Shown: positions 52,207 to 59,763 of the stretch, piece after piece
How the letters are laid out: each line of letters begins with the position of its first letter
Position numbering within the stretch: position 1 is the first letter of the stretch
NCBI RefSeq assembly: GCF_001657485.1
Contig: NZ_LXFU01000037.1
Coordinates: forward strand, 124,001-188,000
From: Rhizobium sp. WYCCWR10014
Lineage (GTDB): Bacteria > Pseudomonadota > Alphaproteobacteria > Rhizobiales > Rhizobiaceae
Direction: 5' to 3'
Length of the DNA stretch: 64,000 nucleotides
Notes under the pieces: generated by a model
Told to the model about the DNA's origin: nothing
The model's input: the letters and a program-made list of their open reading frames with translations, nothing else
Database searches by the model: none
Program-made: the position numbers and the translations under genes

Positions 52207-53085
52207 TCAAGGACGATCGAGATGAATAGTCACCCAGCCATTGCGCCAGATGGTCCTGACATGGCGAAGCCGCGCACCACTATAGGCGGCGATGACCTTC
52301 CAGCGCTGCGCAGCCAGAATACCCGAAAGAATCACCGATCCGCCAGGCGCAAGATGCGTCGTAAGCTTCGGCGCCATGCGGATCAGCGGCCGGGCGAGAA
52401 TGTTGGCGATGATGAGATCGAAAGGACCATGCTCGGAAAAGGCCGTCGAATGAAAGCCCGGCGCGGTCCTGGTGACGATGCCCGAGGCGATGCCGTTGCG
52501 GCGCACGTTTTCGGCCGCTACCTTCGTCGCGACCGGATCGATGTCGGTCGCCAGCACCGGTATGTTCCTGAGCTTGCGCACCGCAATCGCCAGCACGCCG
52601 CTGCCGGTACCGAGATCGAGCGCGTTGCGGACCGGGCGCGAGCGCACCACGCTATCGATCACCTCGAGGCAGCCGGCCGTCGTGCCGTGATGGCCGGTGC
52701 CGAAGGCCTGGCCGGCATCGATCTCGATCGCGATGTCGCCGGAACGGACCTTGTCGCGGTCATGCGAGCCATGCACCAGGAACCGCCCAGCCCGGACGGG
52801 CTTCAGCCCCTCCAGCGATTTCACCACCCAGTCGATCTCGGGGATGACTTCCCGCTCCAGCCGGGCATCAGCGAAAGAGGCCTTCAATGCGTCCTCGACG
52901 CGGGATTGCACTTCAGCCTCGTCCTCGGCCATCATGTAGATCGAGGCTTCCCAGATATCCTTCTTCTCATCGATCTCGGTGGTGCCGATGGCAAAGTCTT
53001 CTTCACCGAAGACCGCGCTCAGAAGGTCGAGGATCTCTTCGGCCTTGGCTTCGGTCGTCGTCACGTAAAGGCGGATTTCACTCAC
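52207..53085 (-). CDS. prmA: Ribosomal protein L11 methyltransferase
   Basis: PrmA trimethylates ribosomal protein L11. The 292-residue product has an N-terminal substrate-binding domain (about 1-110). A SAM-binding domain carries DAGQAFGTGHHGTTAGCLE at about 135-153, LDLGTGSGVLAIA, and the catalytic IIANILARPL. It starts at GTG 53085. The gene lies 68 bases after the SCO1 gene and could be cotranscribed with it. Confidence 0.94.
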   Translation of the reverse strand: MSEIRLYVTTTEAKAEEILDLLSAVFGEEDFAIGTTEIDEKKDIWEASIYMMAEDEAEVQSRVEDALKASFADARLEREVIPEIDWVVKSLEGLKPVRAGRFLVHGSHDRDKVRSGDIAIEIDAGQAFGTGHHGTTAGCLEVIDSVVRSRPVRNALDLGTGSGVLAIAVRKLRNIPVLATDIDPVATKVAAENVRRNGIASGIVTRTAPGFHSTAFSEHGPFDLIIANILARPLIRMAPKLTTHLAPGGSVILSGILAAQRWKVIAAYSGARLRHVRTIWRNGWVTIHLDRP

Positions 53086-53153
53086 GATAGGCGGTCTTTC
53101 CCGTTTCCGTTGCCCGCCGCCGGTCGAGCCAACGTCCCATCACGCTGAAGCTG

Positions 53154-53756
53154 TCACCCCTTGTTGACGAGATTCTCCAGCTTCTTTACCGCCGTGTCCG
53201 GGTTTTCGCCATAGGCGATTGTTCCGGAAAACCGCCCGGCCGAATCGAGCAGGAAGACCGAAGCGGTATGATCCATCGTATAGTCACCGTTCGGATCCTT
53301 CTCGTCGACCGGCACTTTCTTGGCGTAGACGCGGAACCCCTTGACGACCTCGGCGATCTTATCCGGCGCACCTGAAATGCCGGTGATGCGCTTGGAAACA
53401 TTGGAGACGTATTCGTTCATGATCTCGGGCGTGTCGCGCTCCGGATCGACGGTCACGAAATAGGCCTGCAGCTTATCGCCCTTCGGATCGACCTTCTCCA
53501 TCCAGCCGTTCAGCTCGAAAAGCGTCGTTGGGCAGACTTCCGGGCAATGGGTGAAGCCGAAGAACAGCGCCGTCGGCTTGCCGCGCAGCGCCTGCTCGGT
53601 GATCGGCTGCCCGCTCTGAGAGACCAGGGTGAAGGGCACGCCAAAAGGCGCTTCCGCCACGACATTCTTCGACTTCGTCAGATAGAGCGTGTACCCGCCA
53701 AGAAACCCGGCAAGTATCAGGACACCGACCCAGACGGCGATGCGGAATGTCTTCAT
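53154..53756 (-). CDS. SCO1/SenC family copper chaperone
   Basis: This 200-residue membrane-anchored thioredoxin-fold protein delivers copper to the CuA site of cytochrome c oxidase. One N-terminal membrane segment (about 6-25; IAVWVGVLILAGFLGGYTLY) is followed by the copper-binding C71-x3-C75 (GFTHCPEVCP) and H163 (TMDHTASV). ATG 53756 (MKTFRIAV) is preferred because it places the ribosome-binding site GAGG nine bases upstream; ATG 53762 is an alternative. Confidence 0.92.
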   Translation of the reverse strand: MKTFRIAVWVGVLILAGFLGGYTLYLTKSKNVVAEAPFGVPFTLVSQSGQPITEQALRGKPTALFFGFTHCPEVCPTTLFELNGWMEKVDPKGDKLQAYFVTVDPERDTPEIMNEYVSNVSKRITGISGAPDKIAEVVKGFRVYAKKVPVDEKDPNGDYTMDHTASVFLLDSAGRFSGTIAYGENPDTAVKKLENLVNKG

Positions 53757-54075
53757 TGGCATGATCCTCGATTCAGGCGGATGTGCCGCCCGCCCCTGCT
53801 GGCGTGATTATAGCCTCGACCGGAGGCGCGCAATTCAAGAATATGTTTTCGAACCCGTGTTGAATTGTCTCACCGGGAGAAACTGCCACGGCAACGAAAT
53901 CCGCCCTCAGGAATCTGCACGGATCAAAAATGCATGTGTTTGAATAGCTTACCTCTAAAGCGACTGCCAATCCGAAAATACATATCGTTAGGAAAGACTT
54001 AAGCCGTCACATCTATATTTAACGGCGGTTCTACATCGCCTCTCCCGCTGGGGACAACTGGGAAGAATTCTGACC
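53757..54075. other. 319-base intergenic region between sco and cheW
   Basis: This divergent gap must hold promoters in both directions. The cheW side (53980-54075) has ACATCTATATTTAACGGC, which contains a CTATAT-like -10 box near 54011. No other structure is clear, and no coding frame in it has family features. Confidence 0.45.
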
Positions 54076-54546
54076 ATGAACAACAATAACGCCATCAAGC
54101 AGTCGGGCGCTTATCTCGAAATCGTTTCGTTCCACCTGGGCGATCAGGAATTCTGCATCGACATCATGGCCATCCGCGAGATCCGCGGCTGGGCGCCGGT
54201 GACGCCGATGCCGCACACCCCGCCCTACGTCTTGGGTCTCATCAACCTGCGCGGCGCCGTGATCCCCGTTATCGACATGGCCTGCCGCCTCGGCATGAAA
54301 ATGACCGAGCCCTCCGAGCGCTCGGCGATCATCGTCACCGACATCGCCGGCAAGCTGGTCGGCCTGCTGGTCGAGCAGGTTTCCGACATGATGACCATCA
54401 AGAGCGAAGACCTGCAGCCGCCGCCGGAAATCATCCCGGAAGCCCAGCGCGCCTTCTGCCGCGGCATCGTCGCGCTCGAAAAGACCATGGTCTGCTTCTT
54501 GAACCTCGACACGGTCATTGCCGACGAACTGACACAGGCCGCCTGA
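54076..54546 (+). CDS. cheW: Chemotaxis coupling protein CheW
   Basis: CheW links receptors to the CheA kinase. The 156-residue product has the CheW beta-barrel pattern: EIVSFHLGDQEFCIDIMAIREI, PPYVLGLINLRGAVIPVIDMACRLGM and SDMMTIKSEDLQPPPEI. It is isolated from any CheA or receptor gene in this window, and the only other motility gene here is the orphan flagellin. A terminator follows. Confidence 0.94.
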   Translation: MNNNNAIKQSGAYLEIVSFHLGDQEFCIDIMAIREIRGWAPVTPMPHTPPYVLGLINLRGAVIPVIDMACRLGMKMTEPSERSAIIVTDIAGKLVGLLVEQVSDMMTIKSEDLQPPPEIIPEAQRAFCRGIVALEKTMVCFLNLDTVIADELTQAA

Positions 54547-54570
54547 GGGCTATTCATATCTGGAATTCGA

Positions 54571-54595
54571 AGGCCCGGCTCGTCCGGGCCTTTTT
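54571..54595 (+). terminator. Terminator after cheW
   Basis: The 8-bp stem AGGCCCGG / CCGGGCCT with loop CTCGT is followed by TTTTT, 25 bases after the cheW stop. Confidence 0.88.
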
Positions 54596-54635
54596 GTTTG
54601 GTACGATGCGCGAGCGGCATGGTTCAGCCTTTACG

Positions 54636-54760
54636 ATAACCCCTCCCCACCCCCTCCCCACAAGGGGAGGGACTAACTCGAAGCGCCCGCCTCGCTCCTC
54701 CCGAAACGTTAAAGATCTGGAAAGCGGGTGCGGCAGTTTAAGCCCCTCCCCCTTGTGGGG
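54636..54760. repeat. Element with inverted CCCCTCCCC-ACAAGGGG ends
   Basis: CCCCACAAGGGGAGGGACT near 54656 and AGCCCCTCCCCCTTGTGGGG (54741-54760) are near-exact inverted copies separated by about 70 bases with no coding frame. It is a dispersed intergenic repeat of the kind often seen in rhizobia. The remainder of the gap up to 54855 shows nothing else. Confidence 0.6.
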
Positions 54761-54855
54761 GTCCGCAGGACGGGTCGAGACCCGTGGCTCGACCCCGGAC
54801 GGGTTTGGGGCGGGGTCTTCAACAACGAGCACAAGAGATCCCGAAACCTCCCGCC

Positions 54856-55350
54856 TTATTGCGGCTTCCCATTCTTCCACACAACGTTCTGCCCATAGAG
54901 CGGAATGGTCGAGATCGACATCTTCGCCGAACCGTCCGTCAGTTCGCGCGAATGGGCGAGATAGATCAGCGTGTCGTTCGTCTTGTCGTAGATGCGGTTG
55001 ACGACCAGCGTCTTCCAGATCAGCGACATGCCTTGGCGGAACACCTCGCTGCCATCCTTGGACAGGTCGATATTGCCGATTTCGATCGGCCCCGTCTGCC
55101 GGCAGGCAATGGAATTGTTGGACGGATCCTCGAACCAGTTGCCGTTCTTGAACCGATCGATCAGGCTGCGGTCGAAATAGGTGACGTGGCAGGTGACGCC
55201 CTTGACCTCAGGGTCGGAGACCGCATCGACAATGATGTCGTTGCCGATCCAGTCGACCCCGACCTTGCCGACGACTTCGGCTGAGGCAGCACCCGCGGAA
55301 AGGGCGGCGAAAGAGAAGGCGGCGAGGAGAAGATTGCGCAGTTTGGACAT
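54856..55350 (-). CDS. CreA family protein
   Basis: This 164-residue CreA-like protein has a signal peptide (about 1-24; LLLAAFSFAALSAGAASAE) and the conserved VGKVGVDWIGNDIIVDAVSDPEVKGVTCHVTYFDRSL start. The domain ends with LYGQNVVWKNGKPQ. It is periplasmic or secreted; its role is unknown, since the cre naming in E. coli gives no mechanism. ATG 55350 begins the signal peptide. Confidence 0.88.
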   Translation of the reverse strand: MSKLRNLLLAAFSFAALSAGAASAEVVGKVGVDWIGNDIIVDAVSDPEVKGVTCHVTYFDRSLIDRFKNGNWFEDPSNNSIACRQTGPIEIGNIDLSKDGSEVFRQGMSLIWKTLVVNRIYDKTNDTLIYLAHSRELTDGSAKMSISTIPLYGQNVVWKNGKPQ

Positions 55351-55428
55351 GGCGGCTCCCTGGATAATCCGCATTCTAGATAAGCATGCACCCATGCTTT
55401 GCAAGAAAACGACGTTTGCGGAAAGGGA

Positions 55429-56088
55429 TCAGCCTTTTCGGCAGGTGCAGGGCTCATAGGCCTGCGCCGTCAGCCGACCGGGCTTCATGCCGATGAGCGC
55501 CGGTATGGCGTGGACGGCGTGGGCCTTGACCGCCCTTGCCATCTCGATGGCGGCCGCTGCGCAGACGGCGGCATCTTCGGCGGCGTTGTGGTGCACGAAA
55601 CGCAGGCCGAGATGCTCGGCGATCAGGTTCAGCCGGTGCGAGAGGAAATGCGGCCAGATCCGCTGCGCCATCTTCAGGCTGCAGAGATAGGTTAGCTCCG
55701 GATAGGATTGCCGGTAGAGATCGAGGCTCGCCCGCCAGACGCTGAAATCGAAGGCGGCATTGTGCGCGATCATCGTCGCGCCGCGAAAATCCTCCTCGAA
55801 CTCATCCATTACCTCGGGAAACTCGAGCGCATCTTCGACATGCTCCGGCCGGATGCCATGGATCGCAATGTTCATGCCGGAAAAGCGCATGTCCCGCGGC
55901 CGGATCAGCCGCTCCTCGACGCGCGTCACCCTGCCATCCTCGATCCAGGCAAGGCCGACGGAACAGGCGCTGCCGCGCTGTTCGTTCGCCGTCTCGAAGT
56001 CAATCGCGATAGTTTTCAATGCCGCAGTCCGAATCGTTTCTTCCAGCACAGGAATACCGCCCCGCTTCCTGCCGCGCAAATTCGACAC
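55429..56088 (-). CDS. DEDDh 3'-5' exonuclease (DnaQ-like)
   Basis: The product is up to 219 residues and has an RNase T/DnaQ exonuclease fold. The motifs are D30 and E32 (IDFETANEQRG), a middle aspartate in MIAHNAAFDFSVWR, and HHNAAEDA with the catalytic H and D. Start is uncertain: GTG 56088 gives the longest form, but a GTG about 14 codons later (before LEETIR) is also possible. It is a stand-alone exonuclease rather than the polymerase III epsilon subunit, and may act in repair or RNA turnover. Confidence 0.88.
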   Translation of the reverse strand: MSNLRGRKRGGIPVLEETIRTAALKTIAIDFETANEQRGSACSVGLAWIEDGRVTRVEERLIRPRDMRFSGMNIAIHGIRPEHVEDALEFPEVMDEFEEDFRGATMIAHNAAFDFSVWRASLDLYRQSYPELTYLCSLKMAQRIWPHFLSHRLNLIAEHLGLRFVHHNAAEDAAVCAAAAIEMARAVKAHAVHAIPALIGMKPGRLTAQAYEPCTCRKG

Positions 56089-56132
56089 GACGCCCGGTTG
56101 ACTTTTTAACGCGCATATCGAAACTTGCTGCC

Positions 56133-56213
56133 ATGATCGGTTCCGTGACCATGGCAGCGCTTATTCATCACACCACGACCCTTGAAGGGTACGCGGGAGC
56201 GATGGCGCGTTAG
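56133..56213 (+). CDS. Possible leader peptide before the acetyltransferase
   Basis: This 26-codon frame, MIGSVTMAALIHHTTTLEGY followed by AGAMAR, has a His-His-Thr-Thr-Thr run and stops at TAG 56213, 89 bases before the acetyltransferase start. A TTGACT box lies 29 bases before its first ATG, so the transcript could start at the ATG, as in the ilv leader at 588-644. A perfect 12-bp hairpin (56231-56262) follows it. It could be an attenuator-type leader, but the codon run is not a known signature. The call is tentative. Confidence 0.35.
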   Translation: MIGSVTMAALIHHTTTLEGYAGAMAR

Positions 56214-56230
56214 CAGCGATCCGATCATCC

Positions 56231-56262
56231 CGAAAACCCTGCCGAGGTGAGCAGGGTTTTCG
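56231..56262 (+). promoter_or_regulatory. Hairpin between possible leader and acetyltransferase
   Basis: The 12-bp perfect stem CGAAAACCCTGC / GCAGGGTTTTCG has an eight-base loop. The T residues lie inside the stem, so it may be a conditional terminator or simply a structural element. GCTGCCATG / CATGGCAGC (56127-56158) is a second hairpin that covers the leader start codons. Confidence 0.45.
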
Positions 56263-56301
56263 CAAAGCCGGCTCTCCTCCCGAAACAAACGGAGAGCATG
56301 A

Positions 56302-56838
56302 ATGTCCGAAAACGAAGAGAATGAACCTCGCGGCCGAGCGCGCCTGCCGGATGGCGTGCTTGTGCGCGCCGTCCGTCTGTCCGATGCGGAGGAGATCACC
56401 GATCTCATAAATCTGCCGGGCTACCGGGCCGGCACCTTGCGCCCGCCGTACCAGCGGATCGAAGAGGTTCGCAAGTACATGGAAAATCCGTCGCCGGGCG
56501 CGCTCAACCTCGTCGTCACCAAAGACGGCAAAATCGTCGGCAATAGCGGCCTCAACCGTCTTTCCGGCCGCAGGCACCACGTCGCCAGCATCGGCATGGG
56601 TGTGCATGACGACTTTACCGGCCACGGCTTCGGACGGATCCTGCTCGGCGCGATGGTCGACGCTGCTGACGACTGGCTCGATATCAAACGGCTGGAACTG
56701 ACTGTCTACACCGACAACGATGTCGCCATCGGCCTCTACCGGAAATTCGGCTTCGAACAGGAAGGCCTGCTGAAGGCCTTCGGCTTTCGATCCGGCGAGT
56801 ATGTCGACGCCTATACGATGGCGCGGCTCAGGCTATGA
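56302..56838 (+). CDS. GNAT acetyltransferase, YhhY/AaaT-like
   Basis: This 178-residue GNAT fold protein has acetyl-CoA loop GHGFGRILLGAMV at about 111-123. The ending RLELTVYTDNDVAIGLYRKFGFE and GEYVDAYTMARL closely resembles YhhY (AaaT), an amino-acid N-acetyltransferase of E. coli active on L-phenylalanine and L-methionine. The substrate of this protein is inferred only. GGAGAG precedes ATG 56302. It is followed, 34 bases on, by the convergent ligA end. Confidence 0.85.
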   Translation: MSENEENEPRGRARLPDGVLVRAVRLSDAEEITDLINLPGYRAGTLRPPYQRIEEVRKYMENPSPGALNLVVTKDGKIVGNSGLNRLSGRRHHVASIGMGVHDDFTGHGFGRILLGAMVDAADDWLDIKRLELTVYTDNDVAIGLYRKFGFEQEGLLKAFGFRSGEYVDAYTMARLRL

Positions 56839-56872
56839 GCGAATGGGAGGCTGGCGGCTCGCCGTCAGCCCT

Positions 56873-59029
56873 TCACCCGCTGATCAGTGCTAGCCATTCG
56901 TCCTCGTCCATCGTCTGCACGCCAAGCTCGCGTGCCTTGTCGAGCTTGGAGCCGGCGCCGGGGCCGGCGACGACGATATCGGTCTTCTTCGAGACCGATC
57001 CCGCCACCTTGGCGCCGAGACTTTCCGCCCTCGCCTTCGCCTCGTCGCGGGTAAACTTTTCCAGCGAGCCGGTGAAAACTACAGTCTTGCCGGCGACCGG
57101 GCTGCCTGCCGTCACCGGCTGTTCGGCCTCCTCGGGCGTCACTTCCTCGATAAGCCGGGTGATCACCTCGACATTGCGCGGCTCCTTGTAGAATTCGACG
57201 ATAGCCCGCGCCACGACCTCGCCGATGCCCTCGATGGCGTTGAGATCGTTCCAGGCGTCGCCGGCAAGCGTCTCGGCCTCCCGCATTGCGGTTTCAAAGG
57301 CTGCATAGGTGCCGTAGGAGCGCGCCAAGAGCTTCGCCGTAGTCTCGCCGACATGGCGGATGCCGAGCGCGTAGATGAAGCGGTGGAGCGCAATGCTGCG
57401 CCGTTCGTTGATCGCTGCATAAAGCTTGCCGACGCTGACCTTGCCGAAGCCATCGATATTTTCCAGCTTGGTCAGCGATTGCTGCTGACGCTTCTCCAGC
57501 GTGAAGATATCGGGCGCAGTGCGAATCTGCAGCGACGCGTCCTCGTTTTCGAAGAAGAAGTCGATCTGCTTCGAACCCAGCCCTTCGATATCGAAGGCGT
57601 TGCGCGAAACGAAATGCTTCAGATGTTCCGTCGCCTGCGCCCTGCAGATGAAGCCGCCGGTGCAGCGGGTGACCGAATCGAGCTTGCCGGTCTTCTCATG
57701 TCTTTCACGCACGGCATGCGAACCGCAGACCGGGCAGGTCTTCGGAAATTCATAGGGTCTGGCATCGGCCGGCCGCTTCTCCATGACGACGTCGAGGACC
57801 TGCGGAATGACGTCGCCGGCGCGCTGCACGATAATGGTATCGCCGATGCGGATATCGTGCTCGTCGTCGCGGATGCGCTCGCCGCTATTGCCGATGCCCC
57901 TGATGTAATCCGCGTTGTGCAGCGTCGCATTGGTGACGACCACGCCGCCGACGGTGATCGGCGTCAAACGTGCGACCGGTGTCAGGGCGCCGGTGCGGCC
58001 GACTTGGATGTCGATATTCTCGACGATCGTGAAAGCCTGCTCCGCCGGAAACTTGTGCGCCGTCGCCCAGCGCGGCGAACGCGAGCGGAAGCCGAGACGA
58101 GCCTGCAGCTCGAGACTGTCGACCTTGTAGACGACGCCGTCGATGTCGTAGTCGAGATCCGGGCGCTCGAGGCCGATCTCGTCATAATGCGCCAGGATGT
58201 CGGCGACCGAGGTCAGTCGCTTCATCAGCGGATTGACCGGAAAACCCCAGTCCTTGAAGGTCTGCACCATCCCAAATTGCGTATCGGCGGGCATTTCCGA
58301 CATTTCGCCCCAGGCGTAGGCGAAGAATTTCAGCTTGCGGCTCGCCGTCACCTTGGCGTCGAGCTGGCGCAACGATCCAGCCGCAGTGTTGCGCGGATTG
58401 ACATAGGTCTGCTTGCCCTCCGCCTCCATCTGCCGGTTCAGCGCCAGGAAGTCGCTCTTGGCCATATAGACTTCGCCGCGGATCTCGACGACCTCGGGAA
58501 CACCCTTCGGCAACTCGTTGGGGATCTCGGCGATAGTGCGAATGTTGGCGGTGACGTTCTCGCCCGTCGTACCGTCGCCACGCGTTGCAGCCGTCACCAG
58601 CCTGCCGTTCTCGTAACGGATCGACATCGAGAGGCCATCGATCTTCGGCTCGGCGGTGAAGGCGATCGACTGGTCCGGCAGCCGGCCGAGGAAACGATAG
58701 ACGCCGGCGACGAAATCCTGCACGTCCTCCTGCGAGAAAGTGTTGTCGAGCGACAGCATCGGCCGCGCATGGACGACAGGCGAGAACGTGACGGAGGGCG
58801 CTGCACCGACATGCCGCGATGGACTGTCTTCGCGGATCAGCTCGGGAAACCGCACTTCCAGCGCATCATTGCGGCGCTTCAGCGCGTCGTAATCGGCATC
58901 CGAAATCTCCGGCCGGTCCTTGCCGTGATAGAGCGCATCGTGATGCGCAATCTCCTTTGCCAGCCGTTCAAGCTCGACGGCAGCCTCTTCGATCGTCAAC
59001 GTGTCGACGGTGAAACCTTCGGTGGACAT
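56873..59029 (-). CDS. ligA: NAD-dependent DNA ligase
   Basis: LigA seals nicks during replication and repair. The 718-residue product carries the adenylated lysine K129 in AEPKIDGLSM and an OB-fold region. The four-cysteine zinc finger (CPVCGSH...CTGGFICRA) is followed by helix-hairpin-helix repeats and a C-terminal BRCT domain (about 640-718; AGKTVVFTGSLEKFTRDEAK). It is slightly longer than the E. coli enzyme. It is the last gene of the ftsZ-to-ligA run. Confidence 0.96.
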   Translation of the reverse strand: MSTEGFTVDTLTIEEAAVELERLAKEIAHHDALYHGKDRPEISDADYDALKRRNDALEVRFPELIREDSPSRHVGAAPSVTFSPVVHARPMLSLDNTFSQEDVQDFVAGVYRFLGRLPDQSIAFTAEPKIDGLSMSIRYENGRLVTAATRGDGTTGENVTANIRTIAEIPNELPKGVPEVVEIRGEVYMAKSDFLALNRQMEAEGKQTYVNPRNTAAGSLRQLDAKVTASRKLKFFAYAWGEMSEMPADTQFGMVQTFKDWGFPVNPLMKRLTSVADILAHYDEIGLERPDLDYDIDGVVYKVDSLELQARLGFRSRSPRWATAHKFPAEQAFTIVENIDIQVGRTGALTPVARLTPITVGGVVVTNATLHNADYIRGIGNSGERIRDDEHDIRIGDTIIVQRAGDVIPQVLDVVMEKRPADARPYEFPKTCPVCGSHAVRERHEKTGKLDSVTRCTGGFICRAQATEHLKHFVSRNAFDIEGLGSKQIDFFFENEDASLQIRTAPDIFTLEKRQQQSLTKLENIDGFGKVSVGKLYAAINERRSIALHRFIYALGIRHVGETTAKLLARSYGTYAAFETAMREAETLAGDAWNDLNAIEGIGEVVARAIVEFYKEPRNVEVITRLIEEVTPEEAEQPVTAGSPVAGKTVVFTGSLEKFTRDEAKARAESLGAKVAGSVSKKTDIVVAGPGAGSKLDKARELGVQTMDEDEWLALISG

Positions 59030-59140
59030 GGAACATCACTCCAGAGAATCTGGCCAGAAAATCTGGATTGTTTTTAGAGCAAAATTGCCGGATGAAAAGA
59101 GAGGCTGGATATCCTGCATCGGGAAGATTGGTCTACCGAC

Positions 59141-59664
59141 CTATTCCCAATCCCTGGCGTTACGCAACCGGATGCCGCTGACATGCAAGCTGGTGTTCCA
59201 GAGGTTCTTCAACGGCCGCAGGCTATCGACCACCCGAAGCTCCACCCTGCGCGGCGCAAACTCCTGGTCGAGCCGCGAGATGGCGGTCCTCTCCAGGGGA
59301 ATGACGCGTCTGCGGGCTACCCACATGCCGGCATCGTTCAGATCCTCGAAGCTCTCGGCCGGCATCTCGTAACGGTGGATCGTCTCCGCTTCGAGCCTTT
59401 CCAGCCAATGGCGCTCGACGCAGGCGACGGCCCGCCAGTCGCCGAGCCAGCGCCGCCGTTCGGCCTCGGGCGTATCGGCTGTCGCCCAGAACAGGATGCG
59501 GGGGCAATCGCGTGGAAAGAGATACATGAAATCATGATCGGCATCAATTGCCCAGGCGGACCGTTCAGCCATTCTCGGCCAGGCGAACGGGCAGACGGGA
59601 CGCGAACCGGGCGTGGTTCGAACGCCGCAATACCGGAATCGTCGCTGAAATGGAAAAGCCGCAT
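59141..59664 (-). pseudogene. Frameshifted gene, DUF6886-like
   Basis: The reading frame starting at 59664 (MRLFHFSDDSGIAAFEPRPV) continues through REWLNGP, then is lost. The rest of the protein (AWAIDADHDFMYLFPRDCPRIL... to the stop at 59141) is in another frame. Restoring one missing base near 59561-59566 would join WLNGP to AWAID. Together they make one protein of about 174 residues that I recall as the DUF6886 family (that name is from memory). Either the gene is decaying or there is a sequencing error. Function is unknown. Confidence 0.7.
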
Positions 59665-59763
59665 GGCATGAGCTCGTCGCCGATCGGGAAGCTTCAGCGC
59701 ATATCGCGCCGCGGGATGATTGTCATCCCGCCGGCCCGAGCGGAAAGAGCATCGGAAGAAAAA

